64,000 nt of DNA from a virus, in IMG/VR virus record IMGVR_UViG_3300014838_000017, positions 1 through 64,000 of that record. One strand, written 5' to 3'. Position 1 is the first letter of the stretch; each line of letters begins with the position of its first letter. The position numbers were made by a program, and so were the translations under genes. Positions 8,058 through 16,971 of this stretch are shown here, piece by piece. The notes under the pieces are model-generated. The model worked only from the letters and a program-made list of their open reading frames with translations. It had not been told where the DNA came from and made no database searches.

Positions 8058-9017
8058 TCACGGTAGAAAACTTTCATCTTGAATTGTTGTATCCAATGCC
8101 ACTCCGGGAGTAGGAAGAATGGTGTTATACTTCAAATTTGGATAGTTTGGATTTCTCCATTTATCAGAATTATCATTTCCTTTTGAAAATACGTCAGCCC
8201 CATTCTTGACCACTTCTGTTCCCATAATGATCTTTTTTGGAGTAAATTGTTTCTGAGTTGTCAATGTATGACGTTCTAGGTCGGTCATGATTTCTGGTAG
8301 TAAATAAGCGTGAACTTCCATATCAAATTCAGTCTTGACCATGCGTTCTTGTCCAGATTCTATTTCTACTGTATGCCCAAATGAATCGACTTTGACACGA
8401 AACCGGAATCCACTACTAGTTCCCCAATATGGAATGTTGCTTGTTGCAAATTTAAGAATCTCCGTCAATTTGTTCATTTGAGCTACATACGCAGTCCAAA
8501 TGATAAAATGATAAGTCAATAAAACATGGGTCGGGACAACCGTGTTATATATTTCTCCCACGGGAGCGTTTTGTCCAGTCAATACACTAAACTTAGTATA
8601 TTTGTTTTTTTCGGAATACATCTGTCGAACCGGAACTACCAAACTACGATTAAACATTTTAATAGTTTCATCCGTTGCGGTAGTATTTCGTTTAAATACA
8701 ATTACGGGAAGAATGATCTTTCCTTGCTTATCACGTAAATATCCATCTCTCTGGGCTGATACCCATCGTTCGGGAGAACCATAAAAAGTTGGAACTCCAA
8801 TTTCTTTTCCGGCGTCAGTTACTTGAAGTTGAAGATTTTCAAGTTGTTTAAGAATAGTGTTATCCACATCCTCCAACTTTATTGTGAAGTTTTGTTGGTC
8901 ATCCGTATCACGACGAACTTGTTCTGCCCTATTTACTGATGTAAGTTTTTCGGATCGAGTAATAGATTCTTGAACTGGGTTCGGTGTGGGATTCGAAATA
9001 TTTCCGTGCCAAGCCAT
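8058..9017 (-). CDS. Virion structural protein, possible tail-completion/sheath-terminator type
   Basis: The protein has 319 residues and its ATG overlaps the stop of the preceding ORF (TAATG). It shows VPTHVLLTYHFIIWTAYVAQ and MNKLTEILKF near residues 160-190. This resembles the Y.I..W..Y..QMN signature I associate with T4-like tail-completion or sheath-stabiliser proteins (gp15 or gp3), but the match is from memory and weak. The neighbours (9363 and 12262) also look like neck or connector parts. A short CCGTG/CACGG hairpin covers the stop codon region. Confidence 0.45.
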   Translation of the reverse strand: MAWHGNISNPTPNPVQESITRSEKLTSVNRAEQVRRDTDDQQNFTIKLEDVDNTILKQLENLQLQVTDAGKEIGVPTFYGSPERWVSAQRDGYLRDKQGKIILPVIVFKRNTTATDETIKMFNRSLVVPVRQMYSEKNKYTKFSVLTGQNAPVGEIYNTVVPTHVLLTYHFIIWTAYVAQMNKLTEILKFATSNIPYWGTSSGFRFRVKVDSFGHTVEIESGQERMVKTEFDMEVHAYLLPEIMTDLERHTLTTQKQFTPKKIIMGTEVVKNGADVFSKGNDNSDKWRNPNYPNLKYNTILPTPGVALDTTIQDESFLP

Positions 9018-9361
9018 TATGTCGCCTTTCCTTTACATGTCCACCCTTTGTATTGCTTTAATTTGGACGAACAAAGTTTATTTATAGCACTTTTGTCTAA
9101 TGGAATACGATTATATTTTTGGACCAATTCACATTGTCCAATGGTTTCTTCGCCATAAGATGGATGCTGAAACACATAAATCCCACCGAAATTCCATCGC
9201 TGTCTTCCCCGTGGTTGTTGTAATGCGGTCCTTCTGATTTTTTCTTGGGTTTCGTCGGATACTATTTTTCCGAGATGCTTCACTCGAATTTTCTGTTTGG
9301 TTTCATTTGAATGATGGGTTCCCCATAGAGGATGGTTTGTAATGCGATATATTCCACTCAT
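9017..9361 (-). CDS. NUMOD-only ORF (DNA-binding remnant of a homing endonuclease)
   Basis: The protein has 114 residues. The start at 9361 is chosen because it overlaps the stop of the upstream gene (TAATG); its own stop overlaps the next start the same way. Residues 8-48 (NHPLWGTHHSNETKQKI, LGKIVSDETQEKIRRTAL) are a NUMOD3 pair. Residues 65-110 (GIYVFQHPSYGEETIG, INKLCSSKLKQYKGWTC) look like a NUMOD1/helix-turn-helix module. Neither a GIY-YIG nor an HNH catalytic core is present. It may be an endonuclease remnant preserved by coupling, or a stand-alone DNA-binding protein. Confidence 0.65.
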   Translation of the reverse strand: MSGIYRITNHPLWGTHHSNETKQKIRVKHLGKIVSDETQEKIRRTALQQPRGRQRWNFGGIYVFQHPSYGEETIGQCELVQKYNRIPLDKSAINKLCSSKLKQYKGWTCKGKAT

Positions 9362-9362
9362 A

Positions 9363-9836
9363 TTATGATTGCCGTTGGACCATATCAATTTTAGACAAAC
9401 TGGTGTAATGTGTATTTACAATTATGGAAAGACTCTTAATGGGTTGTCCGCCCAAAAATTGTTCTTGAACCACATCGTCAATTTCGTGATAACGGTCGTT
9501 AAAATGAACAATGTCTCCTGTCTGTGGAAAAAAGCCAACTGCTTCTAAGTCTTTTTCCATGAATCGAAATGCGACGTTTTGTTTGCGATCCGGTCCAAAA
9601 TCATCAGCATCCGTTGCAATTTCAGCACGGTCAACCAAACAAACAATCTCAAGACCTGGAAAATATTGCTTGCCAGCTTTCTGGTCACTTTCACCATACA
9701 TATTAGTCTTGGTGGACTCGGGACATAGTTTAAACAATGCCACCTCAGTCTGAATCACATCGCCGAGCAGTTCATCATTTATCCCATTAACGAATGAGAT
9801 GTCCATGGCGGAGAAATAGCGGCCGGGTAGATTCAT
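9363..9836 (-). CDS. Neck/connector-like virion protein
   Basis: The protein has 157 residues. Features are MDISFVNGINDELLGDVIQ, NMYGESDQKAGKQYFPGLEI, DADDFGPDRKQNVAFRF and GDIVHFNDRYHEIDDVVQEQ. This combination (YGES, DDFGPD, GD.V..ND.Y.EID) matches small neck/head-completion proteins in T4-like environmental phages as I remember them (gp14-like or gp13-like). The assignment rests on memory of the family and on the position in the minus-strand structural operon. The start directly abuts the stop of the next gene upstream. Confidence 0.5.
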   Translation of the reverse strand: MNLPGRYFSAMDISFVNGINDELLGDVIQTEVALFKLCPESTKTNMYGESDQKAGKQYFPGLEIVCLVDRAEIATDADDFGPDRKQNVAFRFMEKDLEAVGFFPQTGDIVHFNDRYHEIDDVVQEQFLGGQPIKSLSIIVNTHYTSLSKIDMVQRQS

Positions 9837-10274
9837 TTATGCTTTCATGTGCATTTGAATCAACTCTTTAGCTAGTTCTTCAATTGCCGGAAAATTATCA
9901 TCATGTCCGTGACACAATTCAATTATTTTCTTACCGATATGGACTTCTCTTGCTTCGGATGGATTGGACATGTCAGTTTCGGAATGGTCTTCCTCTTTTA
10001 CGAATTTCTGAGAATCTTCATTATCCATGTAGCCATACTCTTTGGCAAGGATACGAGCCTCTTGAATGGCAGTTTTTTTAGCTTCTTCCACGTGTTTTAT
10101 GTATCCTAGGCCCACACCTTGGAGACGCTTGTAGGAAAGTTCTTTGCCTCCAGCACCAAATACTTTCTTCAGACCTTCACGGACTAACTTGGCATTGGGG
10201 TTAACTTCGTCAACACTCTCGGTAATCAGTTTGAACTGGTTCCCGCCGACATTTTCGAATAGTTTCTGTTTCAT
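9837..10274 (-). CDS. Small virion-associated protein with internal-protein-like N-terminus
   Basis: The protein has 145 residues from the ATG at 10274 (an in-frame ATG at 10295 adds MNHIFID, but those codons contain the TATTTATA box, so 10274 is preferred). The N-terminus MKQKLFENVGGNQFKLITES has a possible T4 gp21-type cleavage site after LITE. The rest is helical and charged (VREGLKKVFGAGGKELSYKR, EAKKTAIQEARILAKEYGY). It ends against the start of 9363-9836. The function is unknown; a head-internal or neck-associated role is inferred from the N-terminus and neighbours. Confidence 0.5.
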   Translation of the reverse strand: MKQKLFENVGGNQFKLITESVDEVNPNAKLVREGLKKVFGAGGKELSYKRLQGVGLGYIKHVEEAKKTAIQEARILAKEYGYMDNEDSQKFVKEEDHSETDMSNPSEAREVHIGKKIIELCHGHDDNFPAIEELAKELIQMHMKA

Positions 10275-10277
10275 GTC

Positions 10278-10285
10278 TATAAATA
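10278..10285 (-). promoter_or_regulatory. TATTTATA late-type box
   Basis: Reads TATTTATA on the minus strand, 3 bases before the ATG at 10274. Confidence 0.5.
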
Positions 10286-10315
10286 TATGATTCATTGCGT
10301 CTTCATTAAAATAAC

Positions 10316-10343
10316 TTGTGATTTGTGTTTTTTGTGATATAGT
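10316..10343 (+). promoter_or_regulatory. sigma70-like promoter of the endonuclease module
   Basis: TTGTGA (10316-10321), 16-base spacer, TATAGT (10338-10343), about 19 bases before the ATG at 10362. The same -10 hexamer TATAGT occurs before the HNH gene at 41063 and the minus-strand membrane gene at 44485. Confidence 0.55.
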
Positions 10344-10361
10344 ATAACGAAAGAATAAATT

Positions 10362-10499
10362 ATGGGGAGAAAACGAATATATAAGACAAAAGAAGAAATT
10401 CTAGCTAATCGGCGTAAACGTGCATTAGATTATTATTATAATAATCGAGAAAAATGTAAAAAGAAACGAATGGAGAGATATTATGCCGAACCCCAGTAA
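10362..10499 (+). CDS. MGRK-type basic leader ORF (45 residues)
   Basis: Reads MGRKRIYKTKEEILANRRKR then a Tyr/Lys-rich tail ending RMERYYAEPQ. It lies directly downstream of a sigma70-like promoter and its last 17 bases overlap the start of the large endonuclease in the +1 frame. Homologous MGRK ORFs sit in the same +1 arrangement at 37978 and 49830. The peptide resembles the N-terminal basic region of the EndoVII-like protein at 56223, so it may be a DNA-binding domain made separately or joined to the downstream frame by frameshifting. Confidence 0.6.
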   Translation: MGRKRIYKTKEEILANRRKRALDYYYNNREKCKKKRMERYYAEPQ

Positions 10500-12294
10500 A
10501 GAAGACGTTATCGGAATTATACATTATAATAAATGTCATTATGGCCCCGTGATTAAGACTCAATTTCCTGAATTTCATTTATCTGTATCAACCGAATATA
10601 TTGGAAATTCATTTGGAGAAAAGTTATACCGATGGATACATGAACTTCCAAATGGAGGAGTTTGTAAAATCTGCAATTCTCCAACGAAATTCAAAAATAT
10701 TTCCGATGGGTTTAACCCATATTGTTCCTTAAAATGTTCCAACGGTGATCCCAACGTTAAGAAATTAAAAGAAGAAACATACCTAAAAAAATACGGTGTT
10801 AAAAATCCATCACAATCGGACTCCATAAAGAAAAAGAAAAGTGAAACATGTCTTAAACACTTTGGGGTCGAAAATAATTTATCATTGATCACTACACAAG
10901 AACGAATTAAACAGACTAATTTGAAAAACTATGGGGTGGAATATCCTCTTCAAAATGATAAGGTATTGGAAAAACAAAAAGCCACCAATTTGGAAAAATA
11001 TGGATCGGAATTTGTGGGCCATGTCAAAGAATTTCAAGAAAAAAGAAAAGATACATGTCTTCAGATGCACGGTGTAGAGTATCCGATTCAATCTTCAAAT
11101 ATACATAAAAAATTAGAGGCCACCAATTTGAAAAAATATGGCGCTGAACATTATGCTCAATCAGAAATATATCATTATAGTATTTGGAAAAAGTTTTATA
11201 ATATATTATTAAATTCTCCACGATTGAAAAATGAATTGATACCCATGTTTGCCGTAGAAGAATATAAGGGAATTGGGGTTAAATACAAGTTCCAATGTTT
11301 GAATTGTCATAATATATTTTACGATCACATGCAGGATGGGCGAATACCTCGTTGTTATGTGTGCTATCCTAGGGAATATTCTTCATATGGCGAACAGGAA
11401 ATAAAATCGTTTATACAAAATTTAGATAGTACATTACTTATAGAACAAAATACTAAGAATATACTCAAATCAGGCAAGGAACTTGACATTTATTTGCCGA
11501 CATTACATATAGCCATAGAATTCAATGGAATATTTTGGCATTCCGAGATTGGGGGAAATAAATCGTCACGATACCATTTAGAAAAAACAATAGAGTGTGA
11601 AAATAATGGGATACGGTTAATTCATGTTTTTGAAGATGAATGGTTGAATAAACAAGAAATTGTGAAAGACCGAATTCGTCATATTATTGGCTATTCAAAT
11701 AAATCGGAAAATATTTATGCTAGAAAATGTCATATACAAGAAATAGATTATAAAACATCAACTGTTTTTTTAGAGAAATTTCACATTCAAGGAAAAGACG
11801 CTGCTCTTATTAGATTGGGACTGTTTCATAATTCCGAAATGGTATCTGTTATGACGTTTGGAAAATTAAGGATTTCATTGGGAAATAAATCTAAAATTAA
11901 TGAATATGAAATGTATAGATTTTGTACAAGTAGAAGTGTGATCGGGGCCGCAGGTAAATTACTATCATTTTTTATAAAACATTATAATCCCACAAAAATA
12001 ATATCTTATGCTGACCGCCGATATTCAACAAATACCACATTTTATTCTAAAATAGGATTTGAATTGGTTGGCATAACAACTCCAAATTATTTTTATACGA
12101 TGAATTATTTAAACCGTCAACATAGATTTAATTTTCGAAAGAATATATTATCCAAAAAATTATCTACATTCGATCCTAATTTAACGGAATGGCAGAATAT
12201 GCAACTGAATGGTTATGATAGAATTTGGGATTGTGGAAATTTAAAATATGAATGGAAATATTCATGCTACAATAAGTATGGCGAAAAACATTAA
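10483..12294 (+). CDS. Large homing endonuclease, EDxHD/VSR-like, with YGV-repeat DNA-binding region
   Basis: The protein has 603 residues. Residues ~50-90 hold a zinc-finger-like part (CKICNSPTKF, CSLKCSN). Residues ~95-240 are about six repeats of the NLKKYGVEYPLQN type followed by a Lys-rich helix, likely DNA-reading modules. A second Cys cluster (CLNCHNIF, CYVCYP) leads into a VSR-like nuclease: KELDIYLP near 333 and IAIEFNGIFWHSE near 345, with HVFEDEW after it. The C-terminal part (HIQGKDAALIRLGLF, MYRFCTSRSVIGAAGKL, IISYADRR) looks GNAT-like. It lies on the strand opposite to the structural operon it splits, and its 3' end overlaps the convergent gene by 33 bases. Confidence 0.8.
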   Translation: MPNPSKEDVIGIIHYNKCHYGPVIKTQFPEFHLSVSTEYIGNSFGEKLYRWIHELPNGGVCKICNSPTKFKNISDGFNPYCSLKCSNGDPNVKKLKEETYLKKYGVKNPSQSDSIKKKKSETCLKHFGVENNLSLITTQERIKQTNLKNYGVEYPLQNDKVLEKQKATNLEKYGSEFVGHVKEFQEKRKDTCLQMHGVEYPIQSSNIHKKLEATNLKKYGAEHYAQSEIYHYSIWKKFYNILLNSPRLKNELIPMFAVEEYKGIGVKYKFQCLNCHNIFYDHMQDGRIPRCYVCYPREYSSYGEQEIKSFIQNLDSTLLIEQNTKNILKSGKELDIYLPTLHIAIEFNGIFWHSEIGGNKSSRYHLEKTIECENNGIRLIHVFEDEWLNKQEIVKDRIRHIIGYSNKSENIYARKCHIQEIDYKTSTVFLEKFHIQGKDAALIRLGLFHNSEMVSVMTFGKLRISLGNKSKINEYEMYRFCTSRSVIGAAGKLLSFFIKHYNPTKIISYADRRYSTNTTFYSKIGFELVGITTPNYFYTMNYLNRQHRFNFRKNILSKKLSTFDPNLTEWQNMQLNGYDRIWDCGNLKYEWKYSCYNKYGEKH

Positions 12295-13452
12295 AATTCC
12301 CACATATATTAGTAATGGGACTCCCCGTAAGGTATCTTGCATTTGGTGATTAAATGCGGCCTGTTTCTCCATTTGTGCAAATTTGCCAGCGGCTTCTAAT
12401 TGTTCTTTTAATGTGTCAATTAAACGTTCTTTAGTTTGTTGTGCCTCAGACCGAAGTTCTGCGCCGTCGAGTGTAACCTCTCCGCCGGGTATAGGCATTA
12501 CTTGATACTTTTGACGAATAGCACCCAATATTTCCTTACAATTAGCAAGAAAGTATTCCCGAATCCACTGTCTTCCAGAATCGTTAATGGTGGTATATGT
12601 ATGATTTACATATGGAATATCAGCAAAATCCGATGCGACATCAGTTGATGAAATGGCAGCCGAAAGTCGGTCATTCTCAACAATATATTCTAACCAAAGT
12701 TTATAACCATATGTTGGGATTGGCATTAGTCGCAACCTATTGTTTTGCATTTCAAATGAAAAGGCAGATTTACGAACTAAATCGTTAAACTGAATAGCTT
12801 GACCACGCAATAAATCTTCAAATATAGGAGTCATTAAAAATTGAACTGCTGGAGAATAAGCTCCAAATCCAAGTTCTTGTAGAACATTACTATAGGACAT
12901 TCCTGTCATTGAGAATGGGTCATATATGCGAGCAAATGCCGGTGGGCGATAATGAAATACCCGTTTTACTTCTATACGCTGACAATTTTCAAGTGTATCG
13001 CCAATCAATGCCTGCAAGTCATAATCCTGTTGCATTGGTCGGACTTGAATGGCGGCTTTCTTCCAATCGACATTTCCACCAGTTCCTATTTCTGATCCAT
13101 AATCTTTGGCCAGTGTTACAACTTGTGGCAATCCACTACCTTGAATATTTCTTCCGGTTAATGTAGCATTTAATGGTTGTCCTTGGAGAACTAACATGTT
13201 GTTAATCATGTTATACTCGTTGACCTTGGCATTATATACGTTTACTGCCTCTTCGAAAGCGGCATAGAATTGGACATCAATAAGTTCTACCGCTACTGAT
13301 GGCCATCCTAGACGTTTTGCCGCCCATCCCATCGCATTATAACATTGCTGTTGGAATTGTGGATCGTTGTCATAAAGTCCAAAGGGGGTGCTCCCCGACA
13401 CTGCGGACCCGCTGCCGGGAAAACGAATTGCTGCTTGATTTGATATGGCCAT
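12262..13452 (-). CDS. Virion structural protein (neck-like) with C-terminal hydrophobic helix
   Basis: The protein has 396 residues. Features are MGWAAKRLGWPSVAVELIDV, FYAAFEEAVNVYNAKVNEYN, NCQRIEVKRVFHYRPPAFAR, WIREYFLANCKEILGAIRQK and the PIPGGEVTLDGAEL turn followed by a coiled-coil stretch. The last ~20 residues (VPLLIYVGILMFFAILIVA) look like a membrane-spanning helix, odd for a neck protein. I associate the WxxEY...CKExLG.IR.K...IPIPGG pattern with a structural protein of T4-like environmental phages, but cannot name it securely. It heads the minus-strand operon and has a TATTTATA box 23 bases before the ATG. Confidence 0.5.
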   Translation of the reverse strand: MAISNQAAIRFPGSGSAVSGSTPFGLYDNDPQFQQQCYNAMGWAAKRLGWPSVAVELIDVQFYAAFEEAVNVYNAKVNEYNMINNMLVLQGQPLNATLTGRNIQGSGLPQVVTLAKDYGSEIGTGGNVDWKKAAIQVRPMQQDYDLQALIGDTLENCQRIEVKRVFHYRPPAFARIYDPFSMTGMSYSNVLQELGFGAYSPAVQFLMTPIFEDLLRGQAIQFNDLVRKSAFSFEMQNNRLRLMPIPTYGYKLWLEYIVENDRLSAAISSTDVASDFADIPYVNHTYTTINDSGRQWIREYFLANCKEILGAIRQKYQVMPIPGGEVTLDGAELRSEAQQTKERLIDTLKEQLEAAGKFAQMEKQAAFNHQMQDTLRGVPLLIYVGILMFFAILIVA

Positions 13453-13475
13453 TTTATTGGTGGTATGTGCTCGTC

Positions 13476-13483
13476 TATAAATA
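13476..13483 (-). promoter_or_regulatory. TATTTATA late-type box between divergent genes
   Basis: Reads TATTTATA on the minus strand (23 bases before the ATG at 13452) and TATAAATA, the exact T4 late -10, on the plus strand upstream of the Nudix-ART gene. The palindrome AAGATAATATCTT lies between it and the + gene. Confidence 0.45.
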
Positions 13484-13509
13484 TAAGATAATATCTTCTC
13501 AAATGGAGA

Positions 13510-13517
13510 TATTTATT
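13510..13517 (+). promoter_or_regulatory. TATTTATT box (7/8) before the Nudix-ART gene
   Basis: TATTTATT ends one base before the ATG at 13519, with GGAG a few bases further upstream. Confidence 0.35.
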
Positions 13518-13518
13518 T

Positions 13519-15552
13519 ATGACCATTGCCATTAAAACGGCGATGATATGTATATTTCCAATGAAACAACGTTCATATAAACAATATTTTAGAGAAAATC
13601 GAGATGACTTTGATCCCGATCATGAGTATTGGGATAGTGGATTGGGTGCGGCTGGCTGTATTTTTATAGCAAAAAGTACTGGTAGAATTCTGCTTGCTCA
13701 TCGAAATCCCGATGGAGATGACGAACATGGGACCGTTATGGAGGCAGATACTTGGGCTACGTGGGGAGGAAAGATTGATCATGGAGAATCTCCCAAGGAT
13801 GCAGTTGTCCGAGAAGTAGAAGAAGAAACGGGTTATGACGGAGAGTATAAGCTTTCTCTTCTATGGACATACGAAGACGCCGAGGTAGAGTTTAAGTATC
13901 ATAATTTTCTTGCTATTGTTCAGGATGAGTTTCTTCCTAAGAGAACGTGGGAGAATGATGGAGGAAAATGGGTTGAATGGGGACATTGGCCTCGTCCAAT
14001 GCATTTTGGATTGGAAGCTCTTCTCAAACATGCGGGAAATAAAATTCATAAAGTCGTGACTTTGATTAAACATAAACACGCACAGGTAGTGAAAGAAAAT
14101 TCTTCCCATTTTAGTTCCAACTCATTTAAAAATTGGTTTGGAAAAAGTGTGGTTAAATCTTCAGATGGAACTCCTTTAAAGGTATATCATGGTACAAATC
14201 AACCATTAATGTCATTTGATAGCACTCGTAGAGGTAGTTCTACTCAATCATCACCTTCTAAGCGAGGATTTTTCTTTACCGATAGTCCGGAAATTGCCAA
14301 TGCATATGCCGAAAAAGCAGGAAGAAGTGTACGGGCAAATATTTCTACGTATGAAAAAAAAGTTAAACAATTGATGCAATTAGTAGATAAACTGGAAAAA
14401 CGAGCACAATTGACCGGGAATTGGACTCCATATGAAAAGGCGATGGAACAATATGAAAAATTTGATCTAGATACTTTACGGGATGATGACATAACTGGGC
14501 AAAATATTATTCCGGTATATTTAAGAATGGAAAATCCACTGATAAGAGATTTCAAAGGAATTCCTGTTATGAGTTCTGTAGTTAATGAACTTATTGACTT
14601 GGCATTGAAAAATGGTAATGACGGAATTATCATGCAAAATGTTGTTGATCCCGCTCCTCCGTCTACACATTATATAGTTTTTAATTCATCTCAAATAAAA
14701 TCGGCTACAGGTAATAATGGAGATTACAATCCTAAAAAGCGTAACATTACAAAGGAAACGTTGACACTTCCTCCCTCTCCTCCTGCTATTATCCAACAAT
14801 TACCATCGATAAATATTGGTCTTATTGCTGATGCAATTTTTGTAGAGGAAGGTGGATTTAAAACCAAATATCCATATGGGGTTTCGGTTATGAAATCTGG
14901 AATAAAAACTAAAAGTCTAGATGATGCCAGACAAATATGCATTAATACAATCACTCACGCATATAAAGATTGGGTCTCCAAAGGACACATTGGAGATTTT
15001 ATACATTTCTTATCAGTAAAGTATGATAACGAAAATCACATAGAATGGGCAAAAAACATTAAAAAAATAATGTATAAATTGGGATATAAAAAAAAGGTTC
15101 CCTCTGCTATAACGGAAATGATACAGCGACAAAACCCTCATGATACAGTGGTATTCAAGAAGGGAATTGTGGGAGATGGATTATTTGAATATGAAATGCG
15201 TTCTCCATTCTCATTCATTCGATATAAGTTTTCCCCATCACAGAAATTGTTTTACTTTGACATGATTGGGACTCCACGATCTGAGGATCAAGGTCAAGGG
15301 CACGCTTCCGCAATATTGGATACATTTTTTCAGTTAATAAAACAATATCGAGGAACATTGGACTGTGATACCTATACAACTTCGGGGATGGAAAAGATCA
15401 AACCCGCCATTGAAAAGATGTCTAAACAGTTTGGAATCAGGATAATAAAGGGTGAAGATGATGTTGACAATGCCGATGAATCCGCTAAACTATCAGAATC
15501 AATTGGAAATGATAAAAATCAAGGCTTTGCCACAACCACAAGAATAAAATAA
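13519..15552 (+). CDS. Nudix hydrolase - ADP-ribosyltransferase fusion with GNAT-like tail (polyvalent protein)
   Basis: The protein has 677 residues (663 from the in-frame ATG at 13561, which gives MKQRSYKQYFREN, very like the T4 internal-protein leader MKTYQEFIAE). Residues ~45-165 are a Nudix domain with the box GGKIDHGESPKDAVVREVEE (about 82-101) followed by ETGY. Residues ~195-405 look like an ART of the polyvalent-protein class: FKNWFGKSVV, PLKVYHGTNQPLMSFD (His near 223), GFFFTDSPEIANAYAEKAG, DGIIMQNVVDPAPP and IVFNSSQIKSATGNNGDYNP. The C-terminal ~270 residues end in a possible GNAT-like motif (DQGQGHASAILDTFFQLI). Nudix enzymes cleave NAD-type pyrophosphates and ARTs consume NAD, so both halves plausibly act on NAD or NAD-linked targets. 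The injected-enzyme role is inferred. Confidence 0.75.
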   Translation: MTIAIKTAMICIFPMKQRSYKQYFRENRDDFDPDHEYWDSGLGAAGCIFIAKSTGRILLAHRNPDGDDEHGTVMEADTWATWGGKIDHGESPKDAVVREVEEETGYDGEYKLSLLWTYEDAEVEFKYHNFLAIVQDEFLPKRTWENDGGKWVEWGHWPRPMHFGLEALLKHAGNKIHKVVTLIKHKHAQVVKENSSHFSSNSFKNWFGKSVVKSSDGTPLKVYHGTNQPLMSFDSTRRGSSTQSSPSKRGFFFTDSPEIANAYAEKAGRSVRANISTYEKKVKQLMQLVDKLEKRAQLTGNWTPYEKAMEQYEKFDLDTLRDDDITGQNIIPVYLRMENPLIRDFKGIPVMSSVVNELIDLALKNGNDGIIMQNVVDPAPPSTHYIVFNSSQIKSATGNNGDYNPKKRNITKETLTLPPSPPAIIQQLPSINIGLIADAIFVEEGGFKTKYPYGVSVMKSGIKTKSLDDARQICINTITHAYKDWVSKGHIGDFIHFLSVKYDNENHIEWAKNIKKIMYKLGYKKKVPSAITEMIQRQNPHDTVVFKKGIVGDGLFEYEMRSPFSFIRYKFSPSQKLFYFDMIGTPRSEDQGQGHASAILDTFFQLIKQYRGTLDCDTYTTSGMEKIKPAIEKMSKQFGIRIIKGEDDVDNADESAKLSESIGNDKNQGFATTTRIK

Positions 15553-15564
15553 AAAAAGTTACTT

Positions 15565-16971
15565 ATGGAATCAAGAGCAACACCAAAACAACTCGTGGAA
15601 TTTCTGCGAGCACAAATCAAAGGCACTGAATGGGATGGCAAAGTATTCGCCGTAGGCGGATTTGTCCGTGACCTTATGCTTGGAAAAGAACCTAAAGACC
15701 TCGACGTAGTTGTCGGCGTTGACCAAGGTGGATTGCTATTCACCAAATGGCTTGGTCAAAAACTTGGAATTTACAAGGAAGGAAGCAACCCCGTTGTTTA
15801 TCCAACATTTGGGACAGCCAACTTGCGTCTTGAAGGCGTAACTTGGAATGGCATTGATTTCTCTACCGAGAATATTGATGCTGTAATGTTCCGTAAGGAG
15901 CAATACCACGATCCGAACTCAAGGAAACCAGTCGTTCAGTTTACTCCTGATATTGCGGTTGATGCTCAACGCCGTGACATCACGTTCAATGCACTGTATC
16001 TCGACATTGCCTCGGGCGATATTCTCGACCCTACGGGAAGAGGAAAGGAAGACTTAAAGGATGGCGTTATTCGCACGGCTATAGACCCATCAGTCATTTA
16101 CACAGATGACGCATTGCGTATGTTTCGTGCCGTCCGGTTTGCAGCCAAGATGAACTTTAAGTTGTCCCCCGAAGTGGTTGATGGCATAAAGAAAAATCTT
16201 CATCGGCTGGATAACACGTCTCGTGAACGTGTGCGTGATGAATTGAATAAAATTCTAGTTTCTGATCATCCAGACTATGGTATGAAACTTTTGCGTGATA
16301 CAGGATTATTGCCTCATATGGGAGCGGAACTCCAACAAATGGTTGGAATGACACAGAATGCATATCATAAGGATGATGTGTTCGATCACACGTTGGCAGT
16401 AATAATGGGCACACAGCCTGAGTTGCTCCGTCGTTTGATAGCCTTATTCCACGATATTGGAAAGGTTGTTACCCGAAGTGTTACACCTACGGGGGTTCAT
16501 TTCTATGGGCACGAATATGCGGGTCCAGAAATTATTGAACAGATAATGATGACGCTCAAATACCCACGGACGCTGATTGATGCTGTGAAGTTGGGAGTTC
16601 GTCATCACATGAAGTTGAAGCAAGGTGGAAATGATGCTGTCAAATTATCTGATAGCACGCTTCGTCGTTTCAAGATTGCGCTCGGGGATTATCTTGAACA
16701 AGCTCTTGATGTAATGCACGCAGATAACATCTGCCATGCCGACGCATCTAATATGCCCAATCAAATTGCGGCAGTGAGGCAGCGTCTATCCAAATTGGAT
16801 ATTAAGGTTTCCAAGCCAAACCTTCCTATATCAGGGAATGATTTATTGACATTGGGATTCAAACCGGGTCCATCAATTGGAATGGCTTTGAAAGCCGTGA
16901 CCGACAAATGGTATGAAAATCCACAAATATCCAAAGAAGAAGCACTGGCGATTGCCAAGACTATGCTATGA
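15565..16971 (+). CDS. cca: CCA-adding tRNA nucleotidyltransferase with HD domain
   Basis: The protein has 468 residues. It matches class II CCA enzymes: VFAVGGFVRDLMLG (about 28-42), the metal-binding pair in KDLDVVV, AQRRDITFNALYLD (about 135-148), the DPTGRGKEDL turn, DDALRMFRAVRFAAKMNF, and an HD phosphohydrolase part with LIALFHDIGKVV (about 290-300), HHMKLK and DNICHAD. It should rebuild or repair the 3' CCA end of tRNA; the HD domain can add phosphatase or phosphodiesterase activity. No tRNA gene is seen in the window, so repair of host tRNAs is likely. Its TGA overlaps the next ATG. Confidence 0.92.
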   Translation: MESRATPKQLVEFLRAQIKGTEWDGKVFAVGGFVRDLMLGKEPKDLDVVVGVDQGGLLFTKWLGQKLGIYKEGSNPVVYPTFGTANLRLEGVTWNGIDFSTENIDAVMFRKEQYHDPNSRKPVVQFTPDIAVDAQRRDITFNALYLDIASGDILDPTGRGKEDLKDGVIRTAIDPSVIYTDDALRMFRAVRFAAKMNFKLSPEVVDGIKKNLHRLDNTSRERVRDELNKILVSDHPDYGMKLLRDTGLLPHMGAELQQMVGMTQNAYHKDDVFDHTLAVIMGTQPELLRRLIALFHDIGKVVTRSVTPTGVHFYGHEYAGPEIIEQIMMTLKYPRTLIDAVKLGVRHHMKLKQGGNDAVKLSDSTLRRFKIALGDYLEQALDVMHADNICHADASNMPNQIAAVRQRLSKLDIKVSKPNLPISGNDLLTLGFKPGPSIGMALKAVTDKWYENPQISKEEALAIAKTML

